Source: Pseudomonadota bacterium (GTDB taxonomy: Bacteria; Pseudomonadota; Alphaproteobacteria; Acetobacterales; Acetobacteraceae). Taken from it: a DNA stretch of 14,073 nt. The stretch lies in NCBI GenBank assembly GCA_021819535.1, contig JAKAQU010000029.1:1-14073 (forward strand), written 5' to 3'. The translations under genes and the position numbers were made by a program. This document shows positions 1-7,569 of the stretch, piece by piece (within the stretch, counting starts at the first letter, position 1; each line of letters opens with the position of its first letter). The notes under the pieces were generated by a model. It was given only the letters and a program-made list of their open reading frames with translations, was not told the DNA's origin and ran no database searches.

Positions 1-8
1 CTCGGAGT

Positions 9-29
9 GGCAGTGCCGCAGGCACTGCC
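9..29. repeat. GC-rich perfect inverted repeat (hairpin)
   Basis: A 9-bp perfect stem, GGCAGTGCC at 9-17 and GGCACTGCC at 21-29, encloses a 3-nt loop (GCA). It lies downstream of the acyl-CoA dehydrogenase stop codon on the minus strand. On the plus strand a T tract follows only about 14 nt later (43-48), so it is not a textbook rho-independent terminator by itself. It may form a compound terminator with the A/T hairpin at 50-71, or be part of a dispersed intergenic repeat. Confidence 0.6.
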
Positions 30-49
30 CAACGGATAAAAGTTTTTTG

Positions 50-71
50 GTTCTTTTTTCCAAAAAAGAAC
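50..71. terminator. A/T-rich perfect hairpin, likely bidirectional terminator
   Basis: GTTCTTTTTT at 50-59 and AAAAAAGAAC at 62-71 are perfect complements separated by 2 nt. Poly-T and poly-A runs continue outside the stem (43-48). The hairpin starts 18 bases past the acyl-CoA dehydrogenase stop codon at 90, the right place for the 3' end of the minus-strand fad operon. The stem is unusually A/T-rich for a GC-rich genome, and the symmetric T runs could end transcription from either side. I infer a terminator from position and structure; termination itself cannot be seen. Confidence 0.5.
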
Positions 72-89
72 GGCTCTTCCTTCATAAAA

Positions 90-1880
90 CTAAAACGCCG
101 CTTCTTCCATCGCCATCATCGCGGATTTCCCGCTCTTGATGGCGAGATAGAGCCCACCCGCCTGCGGCAGGATACGCTCCATGTAGAAGCGCGCGGTCGC
201 GAGCTTCGCGTGATAGAAGGCCGCTTCGCCGTCGGCGGCGGAAAGCCTCGCCGCCGCCACGCGCGCCATCCGCATCCACATGAAGCCGAGCGCGACGAGA
301 CCGAAGAGGCGCAGATACTCGCTCGCCGCCGCCCCCGCCTCTTCCGGATCGCGCAGGCCGGCCTCGGCGATATGCACTGTCGCCAGTTGAAGGGCGCCAA
401 AGGCTTTCTCGAGCCCATGCACCATCTTGCCGATCGCCGCATCGTCCTTGTGTGCCGTGATGAACTCGGCGACGGGGTGGAAGAACCAACGCAACAAGCG
501 GCCGTATTCCGCGCCGAGCTTGCGCCCGACGAGGTCGAGCGCCTGGATGCCGTTGGTGCCCTCGTAAATCATCGCGATCCGCGCATCGCGCACAAATTGC
601 TCGACGCCATGGTCACGAATATAGCCGTGCCCGCCATAAACCTGCACCCCGAGATTGGCGGCCTCAAAGCCGAGATCGGTGAACAACGCCTTGACGACCG
701 GCGTCATCAGCGCCGTGAAATCGGCGGCCTTTTCGCGCGCCTCGCGCTCATCGCTTCGTTCGGTATCGTCGAGCGCACACGCGACCCAGAGACCGAGTGC
801 GCGTGAGCCTTCGGCATAGGCGCGCATGGTGAGCAGCATGCGCCGGACATCGGGGTGAACGATGATCGGATCGGCCGGTTGGCTCGGGTTCTTCGTCCCA
901 CTCAGCGCGCGGCCTTGGAGGCGCTCGCGGGCATAGGCGACAGCGCTTTGATACGCCGCCTCCGCCATCGCCAGACCTTGGATGCCAACCGATAGCCGCT
1001 CGCTGTTCATCATGGTGAACATCGCGGCAAGGCCGCGATGTGGCGTGCCGACCAGCCAGCCGGTGGCGTTATCGAAACTGAGCTGGCAGGTGGCCGAGGC
1101 TTTGATACCCATTTTGTGCTCGATCGCCGTGCATAGCACGCCATTGCGCGCACCCGGGCGATCATTCTCATCGGGCAGGAATTTCGGCACGAGAAAAAGG
1201 CTGATGCCACGGCTGCCGGCGGGTGCATCGGGAAGGCGCGCGAGCACCAGATGGAGGATGTTTTCGGTCAGATCATGCTCGCCGGCGGAGATGAAAATCT
1301 TGTTCCCCGAGATCCGGAACGTGCCATCGGCGTTCGGTTCTGCGCGCGTGCGGAGCATGCCGAGATCGGTGCCGCAATGGGGCTCGGTGAGGCACATCGT
1401 CCCGCTCCAGATCCCGCTTGCGAGTTTCGGCAGAAAACGCTGTTTCAACGCCTCCGATCCATGATCGCGCAACGCCTGATAGGCGCCACGCGAAAGGCCG
1501 GGATAGAGGCTGAACGCGAGATTGGCGCTGCAGATCATCTCCTCGACCAGCTTGTTGACGCGCTCGGGAAGGCCCTGGCCGCCATAGGCCGGATCACAGG
1601 CGAGCGCGGTCCAGCCACTTTCACGAAACAGATCATAAGCGGCCTTGAAGCCTTTCGGTGTCCGCACGACACCATTTTCAAAGCGGCAGCCTTCCTCGTC
1701 GCCTGGTGCGTTGAGTGGCACCAGAACTTCCTCGACGAAGCGGCCGGCCTCCTCAAGGATGCTGTCGATGAGTTCGGGCGCGAGCGCTTCCTCCCCCGGC
1801 CTTTGCGGCAAATCGGTGCCATCGAAAACCTCGTGCAGCAGGAAGCGCATATCACGAAGCGGCGCCTTGTAGTTTTGCAT
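90..1880 (-). CDS. acyl-CoA dehydrogenase (FadE-like, long form)
   Basis: This is an FAD-dependent acyl-CoA dehydrogenase that makes the 2,3-enoyl-CoA in the first oxidative step of beta-oxidation. At 596 residues it is longer than the ~380-residue classical enzymes. It matches the long subfamily with the N-terminal signature MQNYKAPLRDMRFLLHEVFD and an extra C-terminal helical domain (about 465-596). Visible motifs are MCLTEPHCGTDLG (162-174, flavin and substrate contact), KMGIKASATCQLSF (256-269), QVYGGHGYI (413-421) and IYEGTNGIQALDLVGRKL (from 438), whose Glu440 fits the catalytic base. The ATG start follows AGGGGA by 8 nt and lies 21 bases after the stop of the fused hydratase/dehydrogenase gene, so it is probably the last gene of the operon. 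Chain-length preference cannot be read; an aryl- or branched-acyl substrate remains possible. Confidence 0.93.
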   Translation of the reverse strand: MQNYKAPLRDMRFLLHEVFDGTDLPQRPGEEALAPELIDSILEEAGRFVEEVLVPLNAPGDEEGCRFENGVVRTPKGFKAAYDLFRESGWTALACDPAYGGQGLPERVNKLVEEMICSANLAFSLYPGLSRGAYQALRDHGSEALKQRFLPKLASGIWSGTMCLTEPHCGTDLGMLRTRAEPNADGTFRISGNKIFISAGEHDLTENILHLVLARLPDAPAGSRGISLFLVPKFLPDENDRPGARNGVLCTAIEHKMGIKASATCQLSFDNATGWLVGTPHRGLAAMFTMMNSERLSVGIQGLAMAEAAYQSAVAYARERLQGRALSGTKNPSQPADPIIVHPDVRRMLLTMRAYAEGSRALGLWVACALDDTERSDEREAREKAADFTALMTPVVKALFTDLGFEAANLGVQVYGGHGYIRDHGVEQFVRDARIAMIYEGTNGIQALDLVGRKLGAEYGRLLRWFFHPVAEFITAHKDDAAIGKMVHGLEKAFGALQLATVHIAEAGLRDPEEAGAAASEYLRLFGLVALGFMWMRMARVAAARLSAADGEAAFYHAKLATARFYMERILPQAGGLYLAIKSGKSAMMAMEEAAF

Positions 1881-1901
1881 GGCGATGTTCCCCTGCGGCG
1901 T

Positions 1902-4220
1902 TCAGTTGCGGAGCGGCTTGCCGGTGTCGAGCGTATGCTGGATGCGGGCAAGCGTCGGTTGGGTGTGGAGGAGGCGCATGAAAGCATCACGCTCAAGCGC
2001 CAGCATCGTCTCTTCATCGAGTGGGTCGAGAGGATCGGCCGCGCCGCCGGAAAGAATATCGGCGAGTGCGCCGGCGACGACGAGATCGTGAGCGGTTGCC
2101 AGGCCTTGGCGCCGGAAGCCCTCCGCCGCCATCATCAGCGCAAGCCGGCCCGAGGCGCCGGGAAGTGTGAAGGCGGGCGGCGCCGGTGGGTGATAGTCAA
2201 CGGAAGCGGCGAGTGCGCGTGTTTTCGCTGCGGCCAACAGCCGCTCGCGGTTCATCACGATCTCGTCGCCTGGGCGCAGAATTCCCATCTCGCGCGCGTC
2301 AGCGGCCGATTTGCTGACACGCGCGGTGCTGATCATCTCGAACGCCTGTGCGACTGGCGGCATCGGTCCTTTGGGAGCGAGGGGAGATGCGGCGAGGCGC
2401 GCCAGCATTTCCTTGGTGCCGCCCCAGCCCGGCACCAGGCCGACGCCGCATTCGACGAGCCCAGCATAGGTCTCGGCGTGGGCGACGATGGCATCGGCAT
2501 GGAGCAGGATTTCGCAGCCGCCACCGAGCGCCATTCCCGCTGGCGCGGCGATGACTGGAAATGGCGCATATTTGAGCGCGAGCATGGCTTTTTGCCCGGC
2601 GGCGAGGGTCTTCTCGATCTCACCCCAGGCCGCGATATTGGCGGCAAACAAGGCAAGACCGAGATTGGCGCCGACCGAGAATTGCGCCCCCTCATTGTAA
2701 ATCACCAACGCCTTGAACTTTTCCGCAACGAGCGCAACCGAACGCGCGATGAGATCGATGATGCCGGCATCGAGGGCATTCATCTTGGTGGTGAATTCGA
2801 GGCACGCGACCTCATCGCCGATGTCCCATAGCGCGGCCGAGGCATTTTTGAGGAGCGGCTTACGCAAATGCTTGATGTCTTCTAGCAGAACGATGCCGGC
2901 TGGGCGCAGAACGTCGTGAAAGACGCCATCCTCGCCAAGAAATTGCCGCATTCCCTCATGACGGCGGTAGAATCCGCTCGCTTTTGCGGCACGCAAAAAT
3001 GTCGGCAGCGCGATACCTTCGGCTTCGAGCAGCATCAGCGTCTCGGCGATGCCGATACGGTCGATGAGTTCGAAAGGACCAAGCTTCCAATTGTATCCGA
3101 GCCGCATCGCCTCATCGATGGCGGTGATGTCCTCGGCCGCCTCCGGCACCAGCCGCGCCGCATAGGCGAGCGTGTGCGCGATGACGCGGCGAGCATAGGC
3201 GCCGAATTTATCGCCGCGCGTCAACAGCGCCCGCGGATCCCGCGCCGCGTTTTCGGGCAGTGCCGCCACGCGCGCGCCACGATATTCGCCGCTCGTAAGA
3301 TCGATCGCTTCCTTGATCCGTTTGTCGCCATCGCGCCGCACACGATAAAACCCGCCTTTTCCCTTGCGGCCGGTGAACCCATCGGCGATCATTTTGCCGA
3401 TCAGCGGCAAATCGCGGTTGGCTGCGTGGAACGGATCGCTGGGCGGAAGCGCTTTCGCGAGGCTCGCATTGACGTGCGGCATGAGATCGAGGCCGACGAG
3501 ATCGATGAGGCCGAAAATCCCGGTTTTCGGAATTCCGAACGGGCGGCCCATGATCGCATCCGCGTCCTCGACGGTAAGACCGAGATCGAAGGCGGCGAGG
3601 ACGCCGGTTTGCATCCAATAGACGCCAAGCCGATTGGCGATGAAACCCGGACTATCCTTGCAGGGAACGATCGCCTTGCCGAGCGCGTGATCGGCGAACG
3701 CGGCGATGCGCTCGGCGAGTGCGCGGTCGGTCGCGGGGCCGGTGACGAGTTCGAGAAGGCGCATATAGCGCGGCGGGTTGAAGAAATGGGTGATCATGAA
3801 CCGCGCCGCGAAGGAGGGCGGCATCCCCGCCGTGAGTGCGGCAAGCGGAATGGTCGAGGTGTTGGAGGAAATAGCGGCATCGGGTTTGCGCACGGCGTCG
3901 ATGCGGCGATAGAGCGCCTGCTTGATATCGAGATTTTCGATCACCGCTTCGATGATCCAGTCGCACTCCGCGAGCTTGTCGAAATCGTCTTCGGTATTGC
4001 CCGGCGTGATCAGCCGCGCCGCGGCTGCGGACATCAACGGCGCGGGCTCCGTTTTAGCCATGCGTGCAACAGCTTCTTTGGCGATGGCGCTGCGCTCGGC
4101 GCCATCTTTCGGCACGATATCGAGCAAGAGGACGGAAAATCCGGCGTTGGCGATCTGGGCCGCGATGCCGGCGCCCATCACGCCTGCGCCGATCACCGCC
4201 AGTTTCTGGATTTCCGCCAT
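1902..4220 (-). CDS. fused 3-hydroxyacyl-CoA dehydrogenase / enoyl-CoA hydratase
   Basis: A 772-residue bifunctional beta-oxidation enzyme that hydrates 2-enoyl-CoA and oxidises the 3-hydroxyacyl-CoA with NAD+. The dehydrogenase half comes first: a Rossmann loop GAGVMGAGIA at 11-20, SSNTST at 118-123, and a His145 (THFFNP)/Glu157 pair with Asn196. The hydratase half is C-terminal: an oxyanion-hole region near 509-520, Glu570 in GGGCE and Glu590 before GLVPGWGG, so both catalytic acids are kept. This order is that of Bacillus FadN and the reverse of E. coli FadB. The reading frame stays open 333 bases upstream into the thiolase gene, but that extension is shadow sequence. The ATG at 4220 begins the GAGVMG fold and is preceded by GGAG 8 nt away. 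It overlaps the thiolase stop by one base (TGATG), which implies translational coupling. Confidence 0.94.
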   Translation of the reverse strand: MAEIQKLAVIGAGVMGAGIAAQIANAGFSVLLLDIVPKDGAERSAIAKEAVARMAKTEPAPLMSAAAARLITPGNTEDDFDKLAECDWIIEAVIENLDIKQALYRRIDAVRKPDAAISSNTSTIPLAALTAGMPPSFAARFMITHFFNPPRYMRLLELVTGPATDRALAERIAAFADHALGKAIVPCKDSPGFIANRLGVYWMQTGVLAAFDLGLTVEDADAIMGRPFGIPKTGIFGLIDLVGLDLMPHVNASLAKALPPSDPFHAANRDLPLIGKMIADGFTGRKGKGGFYRVRRDGDKRIKEAIDLTSGEYRGARVAALPENAARDPRALLTRGDKFGAYARRVIAHTLAYAARLVPEAAEDITAIDEAMRLGYNWKLGPFELIDRIGIAETLMLLEAEGIALPTFLRAAKASGFYRRHEGMRQFLGEDGVFHDVLRPAGIVLLEDIKHLRKPLLKNASAALWDIGDEVACLEFTTKMNALDAGIIDLIARSVALVAEKFKALVIYNEGAQFSVGANLGLALFAANIAAWGEIEKTLAAGQKAMLALKYAPFPVIAAPAGMALGGGCEILLHADAIVAHAETYAGLVECGVGLVPGWGGTKEMLARLAASPLAPKGPMPPVAQAFEMISTARVSKSAADAREMGILRPGDEIVMNRERLLAAAKTRALAASVDYHPPAPPAFTLPGASGRLALMMAAEGFRRQGLATAHDLVVAGALADILSGGAADPLDPLDEETMLALERDAFMRLLHTQPTLARIQHTLDTGKPLRN

Positions 4221-5356
4221 CACACACGCTCCAGAATCGTGGCTATTCCCTGCCCGCCGCCGATGCATTGTGTCACGAGGGCATAGTGTTTGCCCTCGCG
4301 TTTCAGAAGTGAGGCGGCTTTTCCGGTGATCCGCGCCCCGGTCGCACCGAGAGGATGGCCGAGCGCGATCGCGCCGCCATCGAGATTGAGTTTCTCGCCG
4401 GAAATGCCGAGTTCGCGCGCGCAGGCGAGCGCCTGGCTCGCGAAAGCTTCGTTGAGTTCGACGAGATCGATTTCCGCCATGCCGAGGCCGGTGCGGGCGA
4501 GAATTTTTTTCGTCGCGGCAACCGGGCCGATGCCCATCACCTCGGGGGCGCAACCCGCGACACTTACGGCGCGGATACGTGCGAGCGGGGATAGATGATG
4601 GCGTTCGGCAAAATCCTCGCTACAGACGAACACCGCCGCGGCCCCATCGGTGAGCGGCGAAGAGGTGCCAGCCGTGACGCTACCATCGGCGCCGAAAGCG
4701 GGTTTCAGCGCGGCGAGAGCGTCTTGCGTCGTCTCGGGGCGGATGCAGCCATCGTGCTCGACTATGCCGTTTCGCGTCGTGATTGGCACGATCTCCTCGG
4801 CAAAATGGCCGTGCCGTGCGGCGGCCGCGGCGCGGGCGTGGCTCTCGGCGGCGAAAGCCTCTTGCGTTCTGCGGTCGATCGCGAATTGGCGCGCGACGTT
4901 TTCCGCCGTCTCGCCCATGCTGATATAGGCTTGCGGCATTTTGGCGTGGAGCGCGGGATTGGGCAGCGGATTGAAGCCCATCATCGGCACCCTACTCATG
5001 CTTTCGACGCCGGCGCAGAGAAAGGCCTCGCCGGCGCCGAGCGCGATTTGTCCGGCCGCCATGTGGATCGCCTGCATCGACGAGCCGCAAAACCGGTTGA
5101 CAGTGACACCGGCAACCGAAATCGGCAGATCGGCGAGAAGCCCGACGAGGCGGCCGAGATTGAGCCCCTGCTCGCCCTCCGGCATCGCGCAGCCGAGGAT
5201 CAGATCCTCGATCAGCGCCGGCTCGATGCCGAGCCGGGTGATCAGTCCACGCACCACCTGTGCCGCGAGATCGTCGGGCCGCACGCGGGCGAGCGCGCCC
5301 TTTTTTGCGAGCGTGAACGGCGAGCGGGCATATCCCGCAATGATGGCTTTGCTCAT
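4220..5356 (-). CDS. fadA: acetyl-CoA acyltransferase (thiolase)
   Basis: This 378-residue thiolase cleaves 3-ketoacyl-CoA with CoA to give acetyl-CoA and an acyl-CoA two carbons shorter, the last step of the cycle. The nucleophile Cys90 sits in NRFCGSSMQAIH, the NEAFA loop is at 302-306, His334 is in GHPLGATGAR, and the acid/base Cys364 is in QCIGGGQG, so the active-site set is complete. The length is normal for the family. Pairing with the adjacent fused dehydrogenase/hydratase favours a degradative 3-ketoacyl-CoA thiolase over biosynthetic acetoacetyl-CoA thiolase. The ATG start fits the N-terminus MSKAIIAGYARSPF; an AGGAA lies about 10 nt upstream, a rather wide spacing. The stop overlaps the next start by one base. 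A 55-bp gap separates it from the merR stop. The gene symbol follows function only. Confidence 0.93.
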   Translation of the reverse strand: MSKAIIAGYARSPFTLAKKGALARVRPDDLAAQVVRGLITRLGIEPALIEDLILGCAMPEGEQGLNLGRLVGLLADLPISVAGVTVNRFCGSSMQAIHMAAGQIALGAGEAFLCAGVESMSRVPMMGFNPLPNPALHAKMPQAYISMGETAENVARQFAIDRRTQEAFAAESHARAAAAARHGHFAEEIVPITTRNGIVEHDGCIRPETTQDALAALKPAFGADGSVTAGTSSPLTDGAAAVFVCSEDFAERHHLSPLARIRAVSVAGCAPEVMGIGPVAATKKILARTGLGMAEIDLVELNEAFASQALACARELGISGEKLNLDGGAIALGHPLGATGARITGKAASLLKREGKHYALVTQCIGGGQGIATILERV

Positions 5357-5405
5357 GTTTTTATGTTTCCTGTCCAGTCGGTTTTACCATGGCAAGACGC
5401 GCGAA

Positions 5406-5420
5406 GCTGGCTCAGCCAGC
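5406..5420. repeat. perfect palindrome across the merR stop codon
   Basis: GCTGGCT at 5406-5412 and AGCCAGC at 5414-5420 form a perfect 15-nt inverted repeat that contains the merR stop codon (5412-5414). In RNA it could fold as a 6-bp stem with a 3-nt loop. No U run follows on the minus strand, so it is not a classical terminator. It could slow RNA decay or modestly lower expression between merR and the thiolase gene. It could also be chance in GC-rich coding sequence. Confidence 0.35.
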
Positions 5421-5843
5421 GGCACGCTTGCGGGAAAGCTGCTTCGATTCGAGCGCGGCCGCGGCCTGGCGTTCAACCTCGCGGAGTTCGCCGAGAATTT
5501 CAGCGAGCGCACGTTCCTGCTCCTCAAGGGCCGCAAGTCGGGCGCGCACTAGCTTGAGGAGGAGGCGGATCTGCGACGCCTGGCTGGTATCGATAGTGTA
5601 GAGTTCGAGATATTCCCGAATTTCACGGAGAGAAAACCCAAGGCGCTTGCCACGCAGAATGAGAATCATACGCGCCCGGTCGCGATGGGTGTAAACCCGC
5701 GTGGTGCCGGCGCGGCGGGGCAGGATAAGCCCTTTGTCCTCGTAAAAACGGATGGCGCGCGCGGTGACGCCGAGTTCTTTGGCGAGTTGGGTTACGGTAT
5801 AAAGCCGCTCGGGCGGCACGGCGGGGGATGTCTTGTCCGGCAT
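5412..5843 (-). CDS. MerR-family regulator, LiuR-like
   Basis: A 143-residue DNA-binding regulator. The N-terminal winged helix-turn-helix is clear: YTVTQLAKELGVTARAIRFYEDKGLI at about 15-40, then the wing RRAGTTRVYTHRDRARM and the second helix pair RGKRLGFSLREIREYLELY (64-82). A helix suited to a dimerising coiled coil follows (about 92-134). There is no cysteine, so it is not a metal or thiol sensor. The RGKRLGFSL stretch is what I remember from LiuR-type regulators, which control branched-chain amino acid and fatty acid breakdown in Proteobacteria and respond to acyl-CoA-type ligands; the ligand here is inferred. It sits between the ligase (31 bases upstream) and the thiolase (55 bases downstream), so it probably regulates its own operon. 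The palindrome ACCTAAAGGT overlaps its ribosome-binding region. Confidence 0.9.
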   Translation of the reverse strand: MPDKTSPAVPPERLYTVTQLAKELGVTARAIRFYEDKGLILPRRAGTTRVYTHRDRARMILILRGKRLGFSLREIREYLELYTIDTSQASQIRLLLKLVRARLAALEEQERALAEILGELREVERQAAAALESKQLSRKRAAG

Positions 5844-5847
5844 GTTT

Positions 5848-5857
5848 ACCTAAAGGT
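5848..5857. promoter_or_regulatory. candidate MerR operator before merR
   Basis: ACCT-AA-AGGT is an inverted repeat 4 bp ahead of the merR ATG. Read on the minus strand with flanks it is TGACCTTTAGGTAA. It overlaps the likely Shine-Dalgarno AGGT, so a bound protein could block translation initiation or transcription. A site matching 10 of 12 positions (TGACGTATAGGT) lies just before the acyl-CoA ligase gene. The role as the binding site of the adjacent MerR protein is inferred from this repetition. Confidence 0.4.
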
Positions 5858-5874
5858 CATATAGATGACGCATG

Positions 5875-7518
5875 TTAGAGGCTACCTGCGGCAGGGTGCA
5901 AGCGGGCTTCCTCGTCCTGCAACTCTTTTTTCGAGAGCTTGCCGACCATGGTTTTTGGCAGAGTTTCACGTATTTCGATCGATTTCGGCATTTCGATGCG
6001 TGAAATCTCGCCATCGAGAAACGCCATCAATGAAGCGGCATCGGTGTTGGCGCCGGGGCGGAGTGTCACGAAGGCTTTCGGCGCCTGTCCGCGATAAGGG
6101 TCGGGGATGCCGATCGCCACCGCTTCGGCCACCGCCGGATGGCGAGAGAGAGCTTCTTCGATCATGCGCGGATAGATGTTATAGCCACCGGCGATGATCA
6201 AATCCTTGATACGATCGACGATGAAGAGATAGCCATCCGCATCGAGATAGCCGATATCGCCGGTGCGGAGCGCGCCATCGACGAATGCGCGCGCATTCTC
6301 TTCCGGCCGCCGCCAGTAGCCGGCCATCACCTGCGGCCCGCGCACACAGATTTCACCTTTCTCGCCAACCCCCAAGACGCGTTCGGGATATTCGGGATCA
6401 CGGATCTCGATGACCGTGTCCAGAACGGCGCGACCGACCGAGCCGGGCTTGATCGGCGAGAAGGTGGTATTGGAGACGATTGCGCCCGAGGTCTCGCTGA
6501 GCCCGTAGGCCTCGATAAAGCGCCGTCCCGTGAGGGCGGTGAGGCGCGCGAGGAGTTCGCTCGGGAATGGTGCGCCACCCCCGTTCCAGATGCGGATCGA
6601 GGCGAGATCGCCGGGCGGCCGCCTTGCCATCGCCGTCATGATCGCGGTCAGAATGGTTGGCACGGCGGGGAAAATCGTCGGCCTGGTCTTGATTATCGTT
6701 CGCATCACATCATCGAGCGCAAAGCGCGGCAGGAGAATGATCTCCGCGCCGATCGCAAGCGAACAATTCATCAGAACCGTCATGCCGATGACATGAAACA
6801 AGGGCAGAATGGCCAGAACCCGCTCTTCGCCGGGCTGCACCTCGGGGGCTACCGCGAGCGTCTGGCGCATGCAGGCGAGGAGATTGCTGTCGCTCAGCAT
6901 CGCGCCCTTGGGCGTGCCGGTGGTGCCGCCGGTATATTGCAGGACCGCGAGATCGCTCCCCGCCCGAGAAATCGGGGTTGGTCGCCGATCTCCTCGCAGC
7001 AATGAGGCCAAAGGGATGATGTGCTGATCACGCGGTGATGCGATCTCGCGCCGCTTGAGCGTATAAAGGGCGAGCGCTTTGAGCGGCGGCAGGATGTCGC
7101 GCATCGGGCAGAGGATGACGCGTTTGGCACCCGCCTTGAGCACGGGATCGAGGATCCGCGCGAGATCGGGGGCGACCATGATCGTGGTCTCCGAATCCGC
7201 CATTTGTGCCGCGATTTCGCGCGCAACGTAGAGCGGATTGAAATTGACGACGATGCCGCCGGCTTTGAGAACGGCGTGGAAGAACATCACCGAATAGGGC
7301 GTGTTGGGAAGACATAGCCCGACCTTGACGCCGGGCCCGACGCCGATCCGCTGCAAGCCGGCCGCCAAGCGATCGACCATCGCCGCGAGATCTCGATAGC
7401 GCCAGCGCCTTCCCATGAACCAGAGCGCCGGGCGGCCGGCAAAATGCTCTGCCGCCCGGTCGAACAAATCGGGCAGGGTTTGCGCGGAAATAGCGTCGTT
7501 TTCCAGGGACGTGTCCAT
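5875..7518 (-). CDS. fadD: long-chain fatty acid-CoA ligase (AMP-forming)
   Basis: An acyl-CoA synthetase of the adenylate-forming superfamily. It converts a fatty acid, ATP and CoA to acyl-CoA, AMP and pyrophosphate, and so feeds the beta-oxidation genes downstream. All core motifs are present: P-loop YTGGTTGTPKGA at 195-206, YGLSETSG at 338-345, TGD at 419-421, DRIKDLIIAGGYNIYP at 435-450 (linker and A8), and the C-terminal catalytic lysine at about 527 in VGKLSKKEL. The 547 residues are normal for FadD. The frame extends 8 codons upstream to a TTG at 7542, but I chose the ATG at 7518 because GGGAG lies 5 nt before it and none precedes the TTG. It is the first gene of the fad block, 47 bases after the upstream stop. 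The symbol is by function; medium-chain or aryl acids are possible substrates. Confidence 0.92.
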   Translation of the reverse strand: MDTSLENDAISAQTLPDLFDRAAEHFAGRPALWFMGRRWRYRDLAAMVDRLAAGLQRIGVGPGVKVGLCLPNTPYSVMFFHAVLKAGGIVVNFNPLYVAREIAAQMADSETTIMVAPDLARILDPVLKAGAKRVILCPMRDILPPLKALALYTLKRREIASPRDQHIIPLASLLRGDRRPTPISRAGSDLAVLQYTGGTTGTPKGAMLSDSNLLACMRQTLAVAPEVQPGEERVLAILPLFHVIGMTVLMNCSLAIGAEIILLPRFALDDVMRTIIKTRPTIFPAVPTILTAIMTAMARRPPGDLASIRIWNGGGAPFPSELLARLTALTGRRFIEAYGLSETSGAIVSNTTFSPIKPGSVGRAVLDTVIEIRDPEYPERVLGVGEKGEICVRGPQVMAGYWRRPEENARAFVDGALRTGDIGYLDADGYLFIVDRIKDLIIAGGYNIYPRMIEEALSRHPAVAEAVAIGIPDPYRGQAPKAFVTLRPGANTDAASLMAFLDGEISRIEMPKSIEIRETLPKTMVGKLSKKELQDEEARLHPAAGSL

Positions 7519-7554
7519 GGCTGCTCCCTTCGGTGCCCGCAATCAAGCGCAGCC

Positions 7555-7569
7555 TAACCTATACGTCAA
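7555..7569 (-). promoter_or_regulatory. candidate MerR operator with -35-like TTGACG before the fad operon
   Basis: On the minus strand this reads TTGACGTATAGGTTA, an imperfect inverted repeat ACGT-AT-AGGT. It matches the site before merR at 10 of 12 core positions (TGACsTwTAGGT). TTGACG also resembles a -35 element, but the sequence 17 nt on (TTGATT, 7541-7546) is a poor -10, which is common at activator-dependent or MerR-type promoters. The site overlaps the stop codon of the upstream gene and ends 36 bases before the ligase ATG. The identity of the regulator is inferred. Confidence 0.4.

Noticed and set aside
1..39. Possible C-terminal end of a plus-strand gene (LGVAVPQALPNG then TAA)
   Set aside because: Only 12 codons are visible and they coincide with the 9-29 hairpin, so an open frame here is not evidence of a gene.
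1251..2831. 526-codon open frame on the plus strand
   Set aside because: It is antisense to the acyl-CoA dehydrogenase and the fused hydratase/dehydrogenase, both with complete catalytic motifs. The translation is Arg/Glu/Gly-rich with no motif, which is typical of a shadow frame in high-GC DNA.
2916..4286. 456-codon open frame on the plus strand
   Set aside because: It lies wholly opposite the fused beta-oxidation gene and shows no recognisable fold or ribosome site; a shadow frame.
4221..4553. N-terminal extension of the fused dehydrogenase/hydratase
   Set aside because: The extra 111 codons are Arg-rich shadow of the thiolase gene. The Rossmann fold begins right at the ATG at 4220, which has a ribosome site.
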